A stretch of DNA of 64,000 nucleotides, from NCBI RefSeq assembly GCF_018918075.1, contig NZ_JAHLPW010000008.1, forward strand, positions 1-64,000. Direction: 5' to 3'. Below the pieces are notes generated by a model that saw nothing but the letters and a program-made list of their open reading frames with translations, ran no database searches and was not told the DNA's origin. Both the position numbers and the translations under genes were made by a program. This stretch comes from Virgibacillus sp. MSJ-26 (GTDB taxonomy: Bacteria; Bacillota; Bacilli; Bacillales; Amphibacillaceae). How positions within the stretch are numbered: position 1 is the first letter of the stretch; every line of letters starts with the position of its first letter. Below, one piece after another: positions 45,071-54,673 of the stretch.

Positions 45071-46142
45071 TTTATATGAGTACTTTAATTGTTCTTCCAA
45101 AGAGGAATTATACCAAAAGGTGAAGGATGACGAGGCTTCCGTTAGAAGTCTTGTAGATTTTATTGATTATTCAAAAGGAAGTATTGAAAATAAACATAAG
45201 GGGATTGCTTCGCCTCAAGATTTTATAGATTTTGTATCTCATAATAAAATGCCGGAAAAGGATGAAATTGTATCTGTTTTTTGTTCAACTAAAAATGAAC
45301 CTTTACATGTAAGTCGTTTTGATATGAACAATGCATCCAATTTCAAAAGTACTTTAAAAGAAAGTTTAAATGCTGGTGCTGTTTCTATGTTTTATGTATC
45401 AAATAAAGCAAACAGCAGGGATGTTGATATGGAAATAAAGAATTATTTTAAAACATTTGATATCCAAGTTATTGATGGTTTTCAATATGACGAGATGGAT
45501 AAAACCATTACATCGAATAAAGAATCCATTGCTTATCCAATAGAAAATAACATCCCAATGAATAATGTGGCAGAAAAAGATATGGATAACATGTACCATG
45601 AAAATGATAACGTAACTACTTATGGAAATTTTGACGAATTTACTTCTTATTTTGCCAGACAAGAGATTACAGGATTGGATGTTGTAAAAGATAACTTAAC
45701 AGTCAAAAAGAGTTTAAAAGCAGGTTATCAGTATGATTGGCAAGAGTCATTTGGGGTCATTACTTGTGATGAAGATGGAAGAGTGATATCTGTAAATGAA
45801 CTATTTAAAGGATCACCAAACGCTAGCATCGTGGACAAAAAAGTTTTTGCTAAAGAGATATTGTCAAAGGACGATATTGCAAAGGTTGCTGTTTTTCATA
45901 ATCATCCTTCAGGAAATCCCGAACCAAGTATTGAGGACATGAAAGTCACGAAAGGTTTAAAAACGCTATCTGAAAAGGTAGATATACAACTGCTAGATCA
46001 TTTTGTTATTGGAAAAAAGAATGTGTATTCCTTTGCCAAAGAAATGCCTGAATATGTGAGTGACAATCGAGATTATAAACAGGCCATTCGAGCACAGGCA
46101 AAAAAGAAAAATAAACAACGTGAATTTGATTTTGAACTATAG
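45063..46142 (+). CDS. radC: RadC-like JAB-domain protein
   Basis: A roughly 359-residue protein. The C-terminal JAB1/MPN domain has the metalloprotease-type motif VFHNHPSGNPEPSIEDM near residue 285. The N-terminal 200 residues are not part of normal chromosomal RadC and include a YEYFNCSSKEELYQ module. The TTG start at 45063 follows GGAGGTG and overlaps the small gene before it. RadC-like genes are common on mobile elements, with unclear function. Confidence 0.8.
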   Translation: MSNLYEYFNCSSKEELYQKVKDDEASVRSLVDFIDYSKGSIENKHKGIASPQDFIDFVSHNKMPEKDEIVSVFCSTKNEPLHVSRFDMNNASNFKSTLKESLNAGAVSMFYVSNKANSRDVDMEIKNYFKTFDIQVIDGFQYDEMDKTITSNKESIAYPIENNIPMNNVAEKDMDNMYHENDNVTTYGNFDEFTSYFARQEITGLDVVKDNLTVKKSLKAGYQYDWQESFGVITCDEDGRVISVNELFKGSPNASIVDKKVFAKEILSKDDIAKVAVFHNHPSGNPEPSIEDMKVTKGLKTLSEKVDIQLLDHFVIGKKNVYSFAKEMPEYVSDNRDYKQAIRAQAKKKNKQREFDFEL

Positions 46143-46204
46143 CAATTGAGAAAAAAGATTATGCTATAGTATTTTTTGATTGAAAATAAAGGAGAAGAAA
46201 GAAA

Positions 46205-47335
46205 ATGGGACATGTATTAATACTTGCAGAAAAACCAAGTCAAGCAAAAGCGTATGCAGACTCTTTTCAACATACTAACAAAAAAGAAGGATACATCGAA
46301 GTAACTGATCATCGTTTCTTTGATGATAGGGCATTTATTACCTGGGGATATGGCCATTTAGTAGAATTAGTTTCCCCGGAACAATATAACGCAGCATGGA
46401 AACAATGGAGGTTAGAACAGCTCCCTATGTTTCCAGAGCATTTTCAATTTCAGGTAAGTAAAGATAAGAAAAAGCAGTTTAACATTGCGAAAAAACTTTT
46501 AAATGATGCATGTGAAATTATTGTTGCAACGGATTGTGATCGAGAGGGAGAAAACATTGCACGAAGTATCATTTCTCTTGCTGGCGCAGCGGATAAATCG
46601 ACTAAACGATTATGGATTAACTCATTGGAAGTGGATGAGATTCAAAAAGGTTTTCAAAAATTGAGAGAAGGAAAAAATTATCTGTCTTTATATAAAGAAG
46701 CTCAAACGAGACAGTTTAGTGATTGGTTAGTTGGTATGAACGCATCCAGATTATATACATTGCTCCTGCAAAAACGAGGGATGAAAGGAGTATTTAGTGT
46801 TGGAAGAGTTCAAACTGCAACTCTTTATTTACTATACAAACGTCAACAGGAAATAGAAGAATTTGTTTCTCGCCCTTACTTCACGTTTCAAGGAGAAGCG
46901 ACAATCAATAATGAATCCTTTGATGTGAAACATAAACAACGTTTTGAGACAAAAGAAGAAGCCCAAAATATATTACAAGAAAAAGGTATTGTGTCTAGAG
47001 TAAATGATGGGCTTGTCCAAGCATTAACAAAGGAATTGAAAAAGGAGAAATCACCAAAGTTACATTCGTTGTCATCGTTGCAGAGCACAGCGAATAAGAA
47101 ATGGAAATACAGCCCATCAGAAGTATTAAAAGTTGCACAGGGTTTGTACGAAAAGAAGGTTTTGTCTTATCCAAGAACAGATAGCCATTATGTTACGGAC
47201 AGTGAATTTAACTATATTAAAGATAATCTTACAAACTATCAAAAGTGTTTGAATGTGAATATGGAAATGGCTTATCCAGAAGCCCGCAAACGATATGTAG
47301 ACAATTCCAAGGTGATCGAATTATCTAGAGTATAA
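46205..47335 (+). pseudogene. topB: DNA topoisomerase III, 5' part (interrupted by a transposon)
   Basis: The frame encodes the N-terminal 371 residues of a type IA topoisomerase. It begins with the TOPRIM motifs LILAEKPSQA and ATDCDREGEN and includes the catalytic SYPRTDS (Tyr about residue 322). At 47317 the sequence enters a Tn554-like element; the frame ends 6 codons later. The missing 341 codons resume at 59683. As it stands the product lacks domain IV and the C-terminal zinc region. AAAGGAGAAG precedes the ATG. Confidence 0.9.
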
Positions 47336-47454
47336 TATACGTATGTAGTTAAAGTATCTCAAGAATATAGATGCTTATTTTTTTAACTTAAAACACTAAA
47401 TATCTATATGAGAATTTTAAAGTCTTTAAGGTATTTAGAGATAAGGGGTGTAGT

Positions 47455-48522
47455 ATGGCAAAAGTGATTAAATTTAAAAATGAGGACTCTGATGATATTT
47501 ATCTTTTAACTTCCAATAATGGTAAACCTTTTCTTTATCCTAATAAATATCTGAAGTTCTTAAAGACTATAAATATGGCAAATAACACAATTAAGTCTTA
47601 TGCTTATAGATTAAAATTATATTGGGATTTCATAGAATTATTTCAAATAGATTTTAAGAATATCTCAATGGAAAATTTATTGAAGTATATAGGATGGCTG
47701 CAAGGAAAATCTACTATTAACAAAACAATGAGGCAACCTAAGACTGTAAATTATAACGTTATGGCAATTTTTGGTTTTTACAATTACTTAGAAAGATTCC
47801 ATTCAGATATACTCGAAAGCCAGTTGGACTTTTATTCTAATTCAAACAAGAAGCATTCCTATAAATCCTTTCTTGAACATACAAAGACCAGTGTTAAATA
47901 TAAGTTAAATGCTATAAAACTGAAAGAAACAAAAAGACCATATAAAAAATTATCTGAAGAGCAATTAAACCAAATATTCCAATCCAAATTAAATATAAGA
48001 AATATGCTATTAGTAAGTGTCCTTTATGAATCTGGTATAAGAATTTCGGAGGCATTAAACATTAAACTTGAGGATATCGACCTCTCTGATAAAAAAGTAG
48101 TGATAACTAAATCTAAAACATCCTCAGGCGAAAACAGATTAGTTTTTCTATCCGCAGACACAATCAATTTATTGCAAGATTATATATATGAAGTACATGA
48201 AAAAAACAACTTTGATAGTGATTATTTATTTTTAAAATTAAGTGGATCCTCCAAAGGTCAAGTTTGTGATTATGAAACTATAGATGCATTTTTTAGAGAT
48301 TTATCCACAAAACTAAAATTCAAAGTTACTCCTCATATGTTTCGGCATACCTTGGCTACTGAACTTCACGAAAAAGGAGTTGAAATATCAATAATTAAAG
48401 CATTATTGGGTCATAAGGACGTTCAAACAACCATGAACATGTATATCCATCCTTCAGAAAAATCTATAAGAGATGAATACAACAAGGTAATGTTACATAG
48501 AGAGAGGAGTTATATAAGATGA
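47455..48522 (+). CDS. tnpA: Tn554-type transposase A (tyrosine recombinase)
   Basis: A 355-residue tyrosine recombinase. The catalytic domain shows LYESGIRISEALN (Arg), HMFRH and GHKDVQTTMNMYIHP (final Tyr), with a SAM-like N-terminal domain in front. AAGGGGTG precedes the ATG. Its TGA overlaps the ATG of tnpB. It lies nearest the left end, as in Tn554. Confidence 0.9.
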   Translation: MAKVIKFKNEDSDDIYLLTSNNGKPFLYPNKYLKFLKTINMANNTIKSYAYRLKLYWDFIELFQIDFKNISMENLLKYIGWLQGKSTINKTMRQPKTVNYNVMAIFGFYNYLERFHSDILESQLDFYSNSNKKHSYKSFLEHTKTSVKYKLNAIKLKETKRPYKKLSEEQLNQIFQSKLNIRNMLLVSVLYESGIRISEALNIKLEDIDLSDKKVVITKSKTSSGENRLVFLSADTINLLQDYIYEVHEKNNFDSDYLFLKLSGSSKGQVCDYETIDAFFRDLSTKLKFKVTPHMFRHTLATELHEKGVEISIIKALLGHKDVQTTMNMYIHPSEKSIRDEYNKVMLHRERSYIR

Positions 48523-50543
48523 ATCCTGAAACTGTCAGAATACAAAATATTATTGAAGATTTTTTTGATCATAATTTATGTTTTAAACCGGATGTTTGGA
48601 ATAGCGATAACTTGAAGGTAGCAAAAGAATCCAGCAGACCAGTGAATAAGTACAGAAATACACTTGACTTTACTATATGTAAAAATAATTATATAAAGAA
48701 TGAGATTAAATATTATTTCGGAAAAAACCTGAAAGATAGTTTATATTCTGTTATTACTATATTCGAAGGAAAAGGACATCACTTAAGACGAATGCTTAGA
48801 TTTATGGATACAAGATATCCCTATATAAAAACGGTGTTGGACATTCCTAAAGAAGAATTAATGTTAAAATATACAAACTACTTAATTGATGCTGGTATAA
48901 AAGTTAAAAGAATTAACAAGAAAACAAACAGTATGCATGTGACAGCAGTAGTTTCATTAATGAGTATATTTTATGATTATATATATGACGTCTTTGATCA
49001 GACACCTGAGTATGAAAAAGATATCTGGGATGGAAAGAAATTACCTATAGAATTGAACTATACTAATACAGGTACAAAAAAAATAAAATTTACAAAAGTA
49101 AATCAAGTACACAAAGAGTTAGTGAAAAAATATCTATATACTCGAATTGTAGAATTGAAAAACTTAAGTTTTTCAATTGGAATCCGATACGTTCGCGAAA
49201 TTACCTTATTTGTGAATTTCTTAAATAATAACTATCCAAAGTTACAATTAAAAGATATTGACCGTAAACATTTAGTAAGTTATTTACAATATATAAAGAA
49301 CAAAAAAATATTAAACAAGAAAACTCGTGAGAAAATAACGGCTACCAATGTTTATGTAAGTAGCAATCTAACAATAGTAAGAAAATTCCTGACAGACTTG
49401 AAAATTTTCAACTGGAAAGATGCACCAATTGAGCATATCGAAGCTTTATTTCTACCAAATGATAATCCCCGTCGAACTAAAAGTCAGAGCTACGACAATC
49501 CCAAGTATATTCCAGACTATATATGGGACCAAGTCGTTGAAAATATTCATTTAATTGGTGATAGGTATATACCCATTATCTTAATTATGGAAGGTACAGG
49601 GTTTAGAGGGACTGACGTATTAGGATTAAAGATTAATTGTTTAGAAAAAGATAATAAAGGTGATTATTGGTTAGTTGGTGATCAAAGGAAAGTAAACTAT
49701 AAAGATCATAAAGTTCCGATCTCGGTAGAATTAGCTAAAGTTGTTATAGCTCAACAAGAAATCTGTAAGCAAAAATCAACTTCTGAAAATAATCCAGATA
49801 ACTATCTTTTTGTTTCTTACCGAGGTCCACGAAAAGGTAAACCACAAACTACGGCAACTCTTTCTACTGTTTTAAATAACTTTGCTAAAAAAGTGAATAT
49901 AAGGGATGTCAATGGTGAAATCTATAGATTTAAAAATCATGCTTTTAGGCATAGGTATGGTGTAACACTAATTAACAATGGTATGAGTATCGTACACGTG
50001 CAAAGATTAATGGCTCATGCTTCACCTGAAATGACATTAGCTTATGCAAAGATACATGACCAAACCTTAAAGGATGCTTATTTTAAAGCGAAAAGTAAAG
50101 GTGGAGTCAGATTTGATATAGAAGGCGCTCTAGTCAAGTCTAATATTGATGAACAGGCTTTGGAAAATGATTTAGAACTAGAATGGGTTAGACATAATTA
50201 TGATTCGATAAGAATGGATCATGGAATGTGTATTAAGAGTACAAAAATGAAATGTGATTATGCGGAAAAGGTCATAGAACCCCCATGTATTGCAAATAAT
50301 TGTAGAAGTTTTCATGTAGATAGTTCTTTTGGTGATTACTACAAATCCCAAATAACTGCTTTAGAAAACGATATACAAATTTACGAGAAAAATGGACATG
50401 TCCGATCGTTAGAGTTTGCTAATAAAAAAATTGAAAGCTATAGAAAGGTTTTAAATGAAATTACTGAACATGAAAATGTAAGTGGTATACCTAAAGAAAG
50501 ACGTGAATACGTGGGAGAGGAAAGAGTAAAGAGTGGCCAATAA
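48519..50543 (+). CDS. tnpB: Tn554-type transposase B (tyrosine recombinase)
   Basis: A 674-residue tyrosine recombinase. GTGFRGTDVLGLK contributes the Arg, NHAFRHRYG the His/Arg, and MAHASPEMTLAYAKIHDQ the final Tyr. A C-terminal cysteine-rich segment (CIKSTKMKCDYAEKVIEPPCIANNC) may bind zinc. The length and order match Tn554 TnpB. It overlaps tnpA by four and tnpC by eleven bases. Confidence 0.92.
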   Translation: MNPETVRIQNIIEDFFDHNLCFKPDVWNSDNLKVAKESSRPVNKYRNTLDFTICKNNYIKNEIKYYFGKNLKDSLYSVITIFEGKGHHLRRMLRFMDTRYPYIKTVLDIPKEELMLKYTNYLIDAGIKVKRINKKTNSMHVTAVVSLMSIFYDYIYDVFDQTPEYEKDIWDGKKLPIELNYTNTGTKKIKFTKVNQVHKELVKKYLYTRIVELKNLSFSIGIRYVREITLFVNFLNNNYPKLQLKDIDRKHLVSYLQYIKNKKILNKKTREKITATNVYVSSNLTIVRKFLTDLKIFNWKDAPIEHIEALFLPNDNPRRTKSQSYDNPKYIPDYIWDQVVENIHLIGDRYIPIILIMEGTGFRGTDVLGLKINCLEKDNKGDYWLVGDQRKVNYKDHKVPISVELAKVVIAQQEICKQKSTSENNPDNYLFVSYRGPRKGKPQTTATLSTVLNNFAKKVNIRDVNGEIYRFKNHAFRHRYGVTLINNGMSIVHVQRLMAHASPEMTLAYAKIHDQTLKDAYFKAKSKGGVRFDIEGALVKSNIDEQALENDLELEWVRHNYDSIRMDHGMCIKSTKMKCDYAEKVIEPPCIANNCRSFHVDSSFGDYYKSQITALENDIQIYEKNGHVRSLEFANKKIESYRKVLNEITEHENVSGIPKERREYVGEERVKSGQ

Positions 50544-50916
50544 AAAACCAAATACATCTAAAATTATTGCTTTAGCTAAGCAAAAATCTTATGATACAGA
50601 AAAAAAAGTGTTCGATACTATTAAAAATATGATTAGAGAGAAAAAAGTAATCAATTACAATACGGTGTCGAAAGAAAGTAAAATCTCCAAGTCCTTCCTA
50701 TATAAAAATGATGGGATTCGAAAAAAAATAGATATGCTTAGAAACGAGCAATCCAAATTAAAAAGTGTAGTCAATCATAAACCAAATACATCGGATAAAT
50801 CCAAAGATATCATAATTGAGTCTTTAAAATTTAAAATTGAACAGTTAGAAAAAGAAAACAAAGACTTAAAAGAAGCTCTAGCAAGTAAGTATAACGACTT
50901 CTATAAAAATTTGTGA
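50533..50916 (+). CDS. tnpC: Tn554-type TnpC
   Basis: A 127-residue basic protein, GTG start inside the end of tnpB. A predicted helix-turn-helix-like part (NTVSKESKISKSFLYKNDGIRKKI) is followed by a Lys/Glu coiled coil (IEQLEKENKDLKEALA). In Tn554, TnpC influences the frequency and orientation of transposition. Confidence 0.85.
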   Translation: MANKKPNTSKIIALAKQKSYDTEKKVFDTIKNMIREKKVINYNTVSKESKISKSFLYKNDGIRKKIDMLRNEQSKLKSVVNHKPNTSDKSKDIIIESLKFKIEQLEKENKDLKEALASKYNDFYKNL

Positions 50917-51106
50917 TTGTTGTAGTGAGCTTTTTTGTCTATTTTCATCTCAACTTTGAAGTTAAAGTATTCTCAGTTTAATTATTACCAAAAAGTCATC
51001 CGTCACCCAAAATTGAGATGCTTTCAAAATAAAAACCAGAAAAAATAACTATTTTGAGAGTAATATATCTTATTATTATTGGAGTGTTCGGGTATTTCCT
51101 TTCATT

Positions 51107-51665
51107 TTATGATGCAAAGATGGAACATAAAAAGCCTAATTCCTGTTTTTGTAACGTATTGAGATCCCAGCTGCCTATTACAACCATACCTATATTTTCA
51201 TTATTCGCATGTTCAATAATTGTAGGACTAGGATAGCAACGTAATATTTTTACCCCATAAACTATATTTTTTCTTTTGTTTTTTATCAACAGGAGCAAGT
51301 TTTTTACGTCGAGAATATTCCAACTCTGCTTTTCCTTGTAAATGAAGAATTTCATTTTTAGCCTTTTCAAAATCAGTAACATAAATTACAGAATTTTTAT
51401 ATTCTGGAATTAGAGATGCAATCTTTATTGCTTCATCAATTAATCACAAAGAGTTCCCTGATTCGTCTACAGTCAATAATATTTTTAATACATTTCTTTT
51501 CTCATTGTCTTTTTCACGATATTTGCTTACGACTTTATCTAATACACTCACAGCAGAATCATCCCAAATATATGTATTTGAAAAATTAATTGTTATTTCT
51601 TTGTATTCAACGCTAAGATCAAACGACTTTAAAAAGTCCTCAATTTGGGATTGAAATAAACATTC
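51107..51665 (-). pseudogene. Degraded SulP STAS-domain plus UspA-like sequence
   Basis: On the - strand, ITINFSNTYIWDDSAVSVLDKVVSKYRE matches the STAS tail of SulP anion transporters. It runs in frame into VLKILLTVDESG and IDEAIKIASL, the start of a UspA domain, which ends near PSPTIIEHANNENIGMVVIGS. An in-frame stop falls after ESGNSL and further breaks follow, and no SulP membrane part precedes it. It is therefore the residue of a SulP/UspA locus inside the transposon. The rest of 50917-51787 has no gene. Confidence 0.55.
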
Positions 51666-51787
51666 TTGGCAAAATGATGTGCTTTAGAATTAATTCAATC
51701 CCTTGTCATGAAAATTTTCGAACATATCTAATCATACTCATTTTCATTGACACATCTTTTTTAAAAGCGTAATATAAAACCAAGACA

Positions 51788-51805
51788 CATCAAAATAATT
51801 CGATG
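51788..51805. promoter_or_regulatory. ArsR-type operator before the first arsR
   Basis: CATCAAAATAATTCGATG is an imperfect palindrome of the ATCAA..TTGAT type bound by ArsR-family repressors. It lies 14 bases upstream of the arsR start and overlaps the expected promoter. A better copy follows arsR at 52146. Confidence 0.6.
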
Positions 51806-51818
51806 GGAGGAAAACAGC

Positions 51819-52133
51819 ATGAAAACACAAATCGATATATGTGCGAATAACCTACTTAATTATCAAGAAAAATTTAAAGCTCTTTCTGATGAATATAGAC
51901 TATATATTTTAAATATACTATCAAAAAATGGAGAAACATGTGTCTGTGATCTTAGCGAGCTATTAGAGTTAAGTCAATCAAGATTATCTTACCACCTTAA
52001 AATATTATTAGATGCAGATTTTATTTCAGTCGAAAAAGAAGGGAAGTGGAATTACTATTCTGCGAATCCAAAAGAAATAAAAGAGATTTTATCAGAAGAT
52101 CTTTATTTTAAATTATATCCTATTGATAAATAA
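51819..52133 (+). CDS. arsR: ArsR-family repressor (first copy)
   Basis: A 104-residue winged-helix protein with the metal-site motif CVCDLSELL at the start of the DNA-recognition region, then QSRLSYHLKILLDADFI. The CVC pair is typical of arsenite-sensing ArsR. GGGAGG precedes the ATG. It controls the permease gene 52 bases downstream, and two palindromic operators flank it. Confidence 0.9.
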   Translation: MKTQIDICANNLLNYQEKFKALSDEYRLYILNILSKNGETCVCDLSELLELSQSRLSYHLKILLDADFISVEKEGKWNYYSANPKEIKEILSEDLYFKLYPIDK

Positions 52134-52145
52134 TTTTTATTTAAT

Positions 52146-52164
52146 ACATCAATTTTTTTGATGT
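52146..52164. promoter_or_regulatory. ArsR-type operator before the permease gene
   Basis: ACATCAA-TTTTT-TTGATGT: perfect 7-bp arms with a five-base spacer, located between arsR and the permease gene. It resembles the site before arsR. Confidence 0.7.
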
Positions 52165-52185
52165 GAAAGAAGGGAATTATATCAA

Positions 52186-53058
52186 ATGATTGAGTTCTTA
52201 AAAAACTTTATTCTGCTTTTTTTGGAATTAACAGCTCTATTTATCATAATTAGTTTTATTGTTAGTTTATTACAGCAAGTTGTTACAGAAGAAAAAATAA
52301 AAGGAATTTTACAAAAAGGTAATAAAGCAACAGGGTATATTTCAGGAACATTATTGGGTGCACTTACTCCTTTTTGTTCTTGTTCGACAATACCTATATT
52401 GGCTGGTTTATTAAGCTCTGGCGCCCCTTTTGGACCATCTATCTCTTTTCTAATATCTTCACCATTATTAAATCCTGTTATTGTTATTCTTTTGTGGAAA
52501 CTGTTGGGCTTTAAGTTAACCGCCTTCTACGTTATTGCAATGTTTATATTCGCAGTACTGGCTGGTGTAACTTTTAATGCTTTAAAATTAGAAAAGCATC
52601 TAAGAAATGTAAGAATACGTAGTTCACAAAATGGAGTAGGACAGAAAGAATCGAAGTGGATCATTGCATTAAAAGATGCTTGGAATTTTTTCTATCCAGT
52701 ATTACCTTATTTGGTTATAGGGGTACTCATCGGAGCAATCATTCATGATTTTATCCCAGCGGAATTTATTACATCCATTGCCGGAGATGAACATCCATTT
52801 GCAATTCCTATTGCCGCTATAGTAGGAATACCAATGTATATTCGGGTTGAAACGATGATTCCAATATCAGAAGCATTGGTAAGTAAAGGAATGAGTATGG
52901 GGGCTGTCATTGCACTTATCATTGGAGGTGCAGGAGCAAGTCTTCCTGAAGTTCTATTGTTAAATAAACTCTTTAAACCACGCTTACTGATGGCGTTTAT
53001 TATTGCAATTCTTCTTGGTGCTACTGTTACAGGTTATATTCTTTACTTCATTTTTTAA
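52186..53058 (+). CDS. arsP: ArsP-type permease (PF03773 family)
   Basis: A 290-residue membrane protein with about eight hydrophobic segments. The hallmark TPFCSCSTIPILAGLLSSGAPFG, with its CSC pair, is followed by a mirror-related PMYIRVETMIPISEALVSKGMSMG in the second half. The family includes ArsP, which exports trivalent organoarsenicals. Whether this member moves methyl-arsenicals or another substrate is not shown. AGAAGGGAA precedes the ATG. Confidence 0.78.
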   Translation: MIEFLKNFILLFLELTALFIIISFIVSLLQQVVTEEKIKGILQKGNKATGYISGTLLGALTPFCSCSTIPILAGLLSSGAPFGPSISFLISSPLLNPVIVILLWKLLGFKLTAFYVIAMFIFAVLAGVTFNALKLEKHLRNVRIRSSQNGVGQKESKWIIALKDAWNFFYPVLPYLVIGVLIGAIIHDFIPAEFITSIAGDEHPFAIPIAAIVGIPMYIRVETMIPISEALVSKGMSMGAVIALIIGGAGASLPEVLLLNKLFKPRLLMAFIIAILLGATVTGYILYFIF

Positions 53059-53071
53059 GGAGGTGTGATCT

Positions 53072-53227
53072 ATGAAGAAAAAATCAATATTTAAAAAAAT
53101 ATTCTCTTCAAATAAAGATTGTTGTTCTGTTGAATTTGAGGAGGTTGAAGAAAACAATGAAAAGGAACAAAATAAAGACAAAACGACCAAAAACGAATCT
53201 TTAAGTTGCTCGTCTAAAGCAGAATAA
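53072..53227 (+). CDS. Small Cys-Cys protein of the ars cluster (51 aa)
   Basis: It starts 13 bases after the permease with AAGGAGGTG. The protein has a basic N-terminus (MKKKSIFKKIFSSNK), a vicinal pair DCCSVEFEEVEE at residues 17-18, and a Lys/Glu-rich tail with one more Cys. A soft-metal-binding role, for example delivering arsenite to the permease or flavoprotein, is an inference from the Cys pair and its position. Confidence 0.65.
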   Translation: MKKKSIFKKIFSSNKDCCSVEFEEVEENNEKEQNKDKTTKNESLSCSSKAE

Positions 53228-53262
53228 AAACTAATTCCATTCTATTGAAGAGCAACTCTAAT

Positions 53263-53288
53263 ATACCGTCTAATATTTTAGACGGTAT
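53263..53288 (+). terminator. Perfect 11-bp hairpin after the small Cys-Cys gene
   Basis: ATACCGTCTAA pairs perfectly with TTAGACGGTAT around TATT. A short T-rich tail follows (ATATGTTTTTA). It could be a terminator or an operator for the flavoprotein gene, which starts 74 bases downstream. Confidence 0.55.
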
Positions 53289-53361
53289 ATATGTTTTTAC
53301 TAATCTATATGTAAATAAATTTAGTAACGTATACTTCACTTCACAACTAGGAGGGAATCAT

Positions 53362-54615
53362 ATGATCTATAATAACGATAACATTAATAATCTGCCAGTT
53401 GCTATTATAGGTGGTGGACCAGTCGGTTTATCTGCAGCATCCCATTTAGTAAGTAGAAATCAACCATTTATATTATTTGAGTCTGGTGAACAGGTAGGAA
53501 CAAGCTTTTTAGATTACGGTCATGTTCGCTTGTTTTCCCCTTGGGAATATAACATAGATCCTGCCTCAAAAAAACTTTTAATCGAAAATGGATGGAACGA
53601 GCCTGTTCCTAAAAGGTTACCATATGCTAGCGATATTTTTTATGAGTATATAAAGCCACTTTCAGAGCATCCTGATTTAAAACCACACATTCATTTAAAA
53701 AGCGAAGTTATTGCTATTGGGAGAAATAATAAAGACAAAAGGAAGTCAACAAATAGAAATAAGACACCATTTATTCTTCATGTGAAATCTTCCGGAAAAA
53801 GAGAATCCTTTCTTGCAAAAGCAGTAATAGATGCATCTGGTACATGGCAACAACAAAACCCGATAGGAGCAGGTGGAATTTATGCACGAGGTGAAAAAGA
53901 ATCCTCAAAACATATATTTTATGGGATTCCTGACGTTTTAAATAAACATGAAGAACGTTACATTGGGAAAAAAACGATGGTTGTAGGAAGTGGTCATTCT
54001 GCTGTAAATACATTGATAAACTTAAGTAAACTAAAAAGAAAAAATCCAAATACAACGATTGTATGGGTGTTGCGAAAAAAAGAAGTTTCTGAAACATTTA
54101 GTACTCCGAAAGATAAAATATTAGGTAGATACAAATTAGAAGAAAAAATAGAACAGCTAGTAAGTAAAGGATATATAGAGGTTCATACACCTTTTTATAT
54201 AAATGAAGTTCGACAAAAAAACAACAAAGTAAACGTACTTGGAAAGTTAGGTAAAGAAGAGCAAATCATTACAAATGTAGATGAAATTATATCCACTACA
54301 GGATCTCGACCTAATTTCAAATTTTTAAGGGAAATTCGTTTTGACAGGGATCCAGCAATAGAGTGTGCACCGAAATTAGTTGATATTATTAATCCAAAAA
54401 AAGGAATTGTACCTCCGCATGGAGAAGAAAGACTTCGACAGCCAGAAGAAGGCTTTTATATAATAGGAGCTAAAAGTTTTGGAAGAGCTTCAACGTTTTT
54501 TTTAACAACTGGTTACGAACAAGCACGTTCAGTTGTATCATACTTATCAGAGGATATTACTTCATCTCATCAAACAAAAATAACATTGCCATCATTTTGG
54601 TACGAAAATATATAG
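53362..54615 (+). CDS. FAD-dependent oxidoreductase of the ars cluster (ArsO-like)
   Basis: A 417-residue flavoprotein. AIIGGGPVGLSAASHLV binds FAD, and a second nucleotide motif VVGSGHSAVNTLINL binds NAD(P)H. This layout is shared with flavin monooxygenases such as ArsO, often found in ars operons. The ATG at 53362 has AGGAGG; an open upstream extension is interrupted by a perfect hairpin. Its substrate (arsenic or organoarsenic species) is inferred from context only. It is convergent with arsC. Confidence 0.72.
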   Translation: MIYNNDNINNLPVAIIGGGPVGLSAASHLVSRNQPFILFESGEQVGTSFLDYGHVRLFSPWEYNIDPASKKLLIENGWNEPVPKRLPYASDIFYEYIKPLSEHPDLKPHIHLKSEVIAIGRNNKDKRKSTNRNKTPFILHVKSSGKRESFLAKAVIDASGTWQQQNPIGAGGIYARGEKESSKHIFYGIPDVLNKHEERYIGKKTMVVGSGHSAVNTLINLSKLKRKNPNTTIVWVLRKKEVSETFSTPKDKILGRYKLEEKIEQLVSKGYIEVHTPFYINEVRQKNNKVNVLGKLGKEEQIITNVDEIISTTGSRPNFKFLREIRFDRDPAIECAPKLVDIINPKKGIVPPHGEERLRQPEEGFYIIGAKSFGRASTFFLTTGYEQARSVVSYLSEDITSSHQTKITLPSFWYENI

Positions 54616-54641
54616 ATAAGCATGCAATGTTTAATAACAAA

Positions 54642-54673
54642 AAATCCGAGGGCATTTTATCCCTCGGATTTTT
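54642..54673. terminator. Bidirectional terminator between the flavoprotein gene and arsC
   Basis: AATCCGAGGG (54643-54652) pairs with CCCTCGGATT (54661-54670). A-rich and T-rich runs flank both sides, so it works for both convergent genes. The stop codon of arsC starts right beside it. Confidence 0.9.

Noticed and set aside
51054-51236. Small + strand membrane-like frame
   Set aside because: It is antisense to the UspA-like relic, which explains the sequence better.
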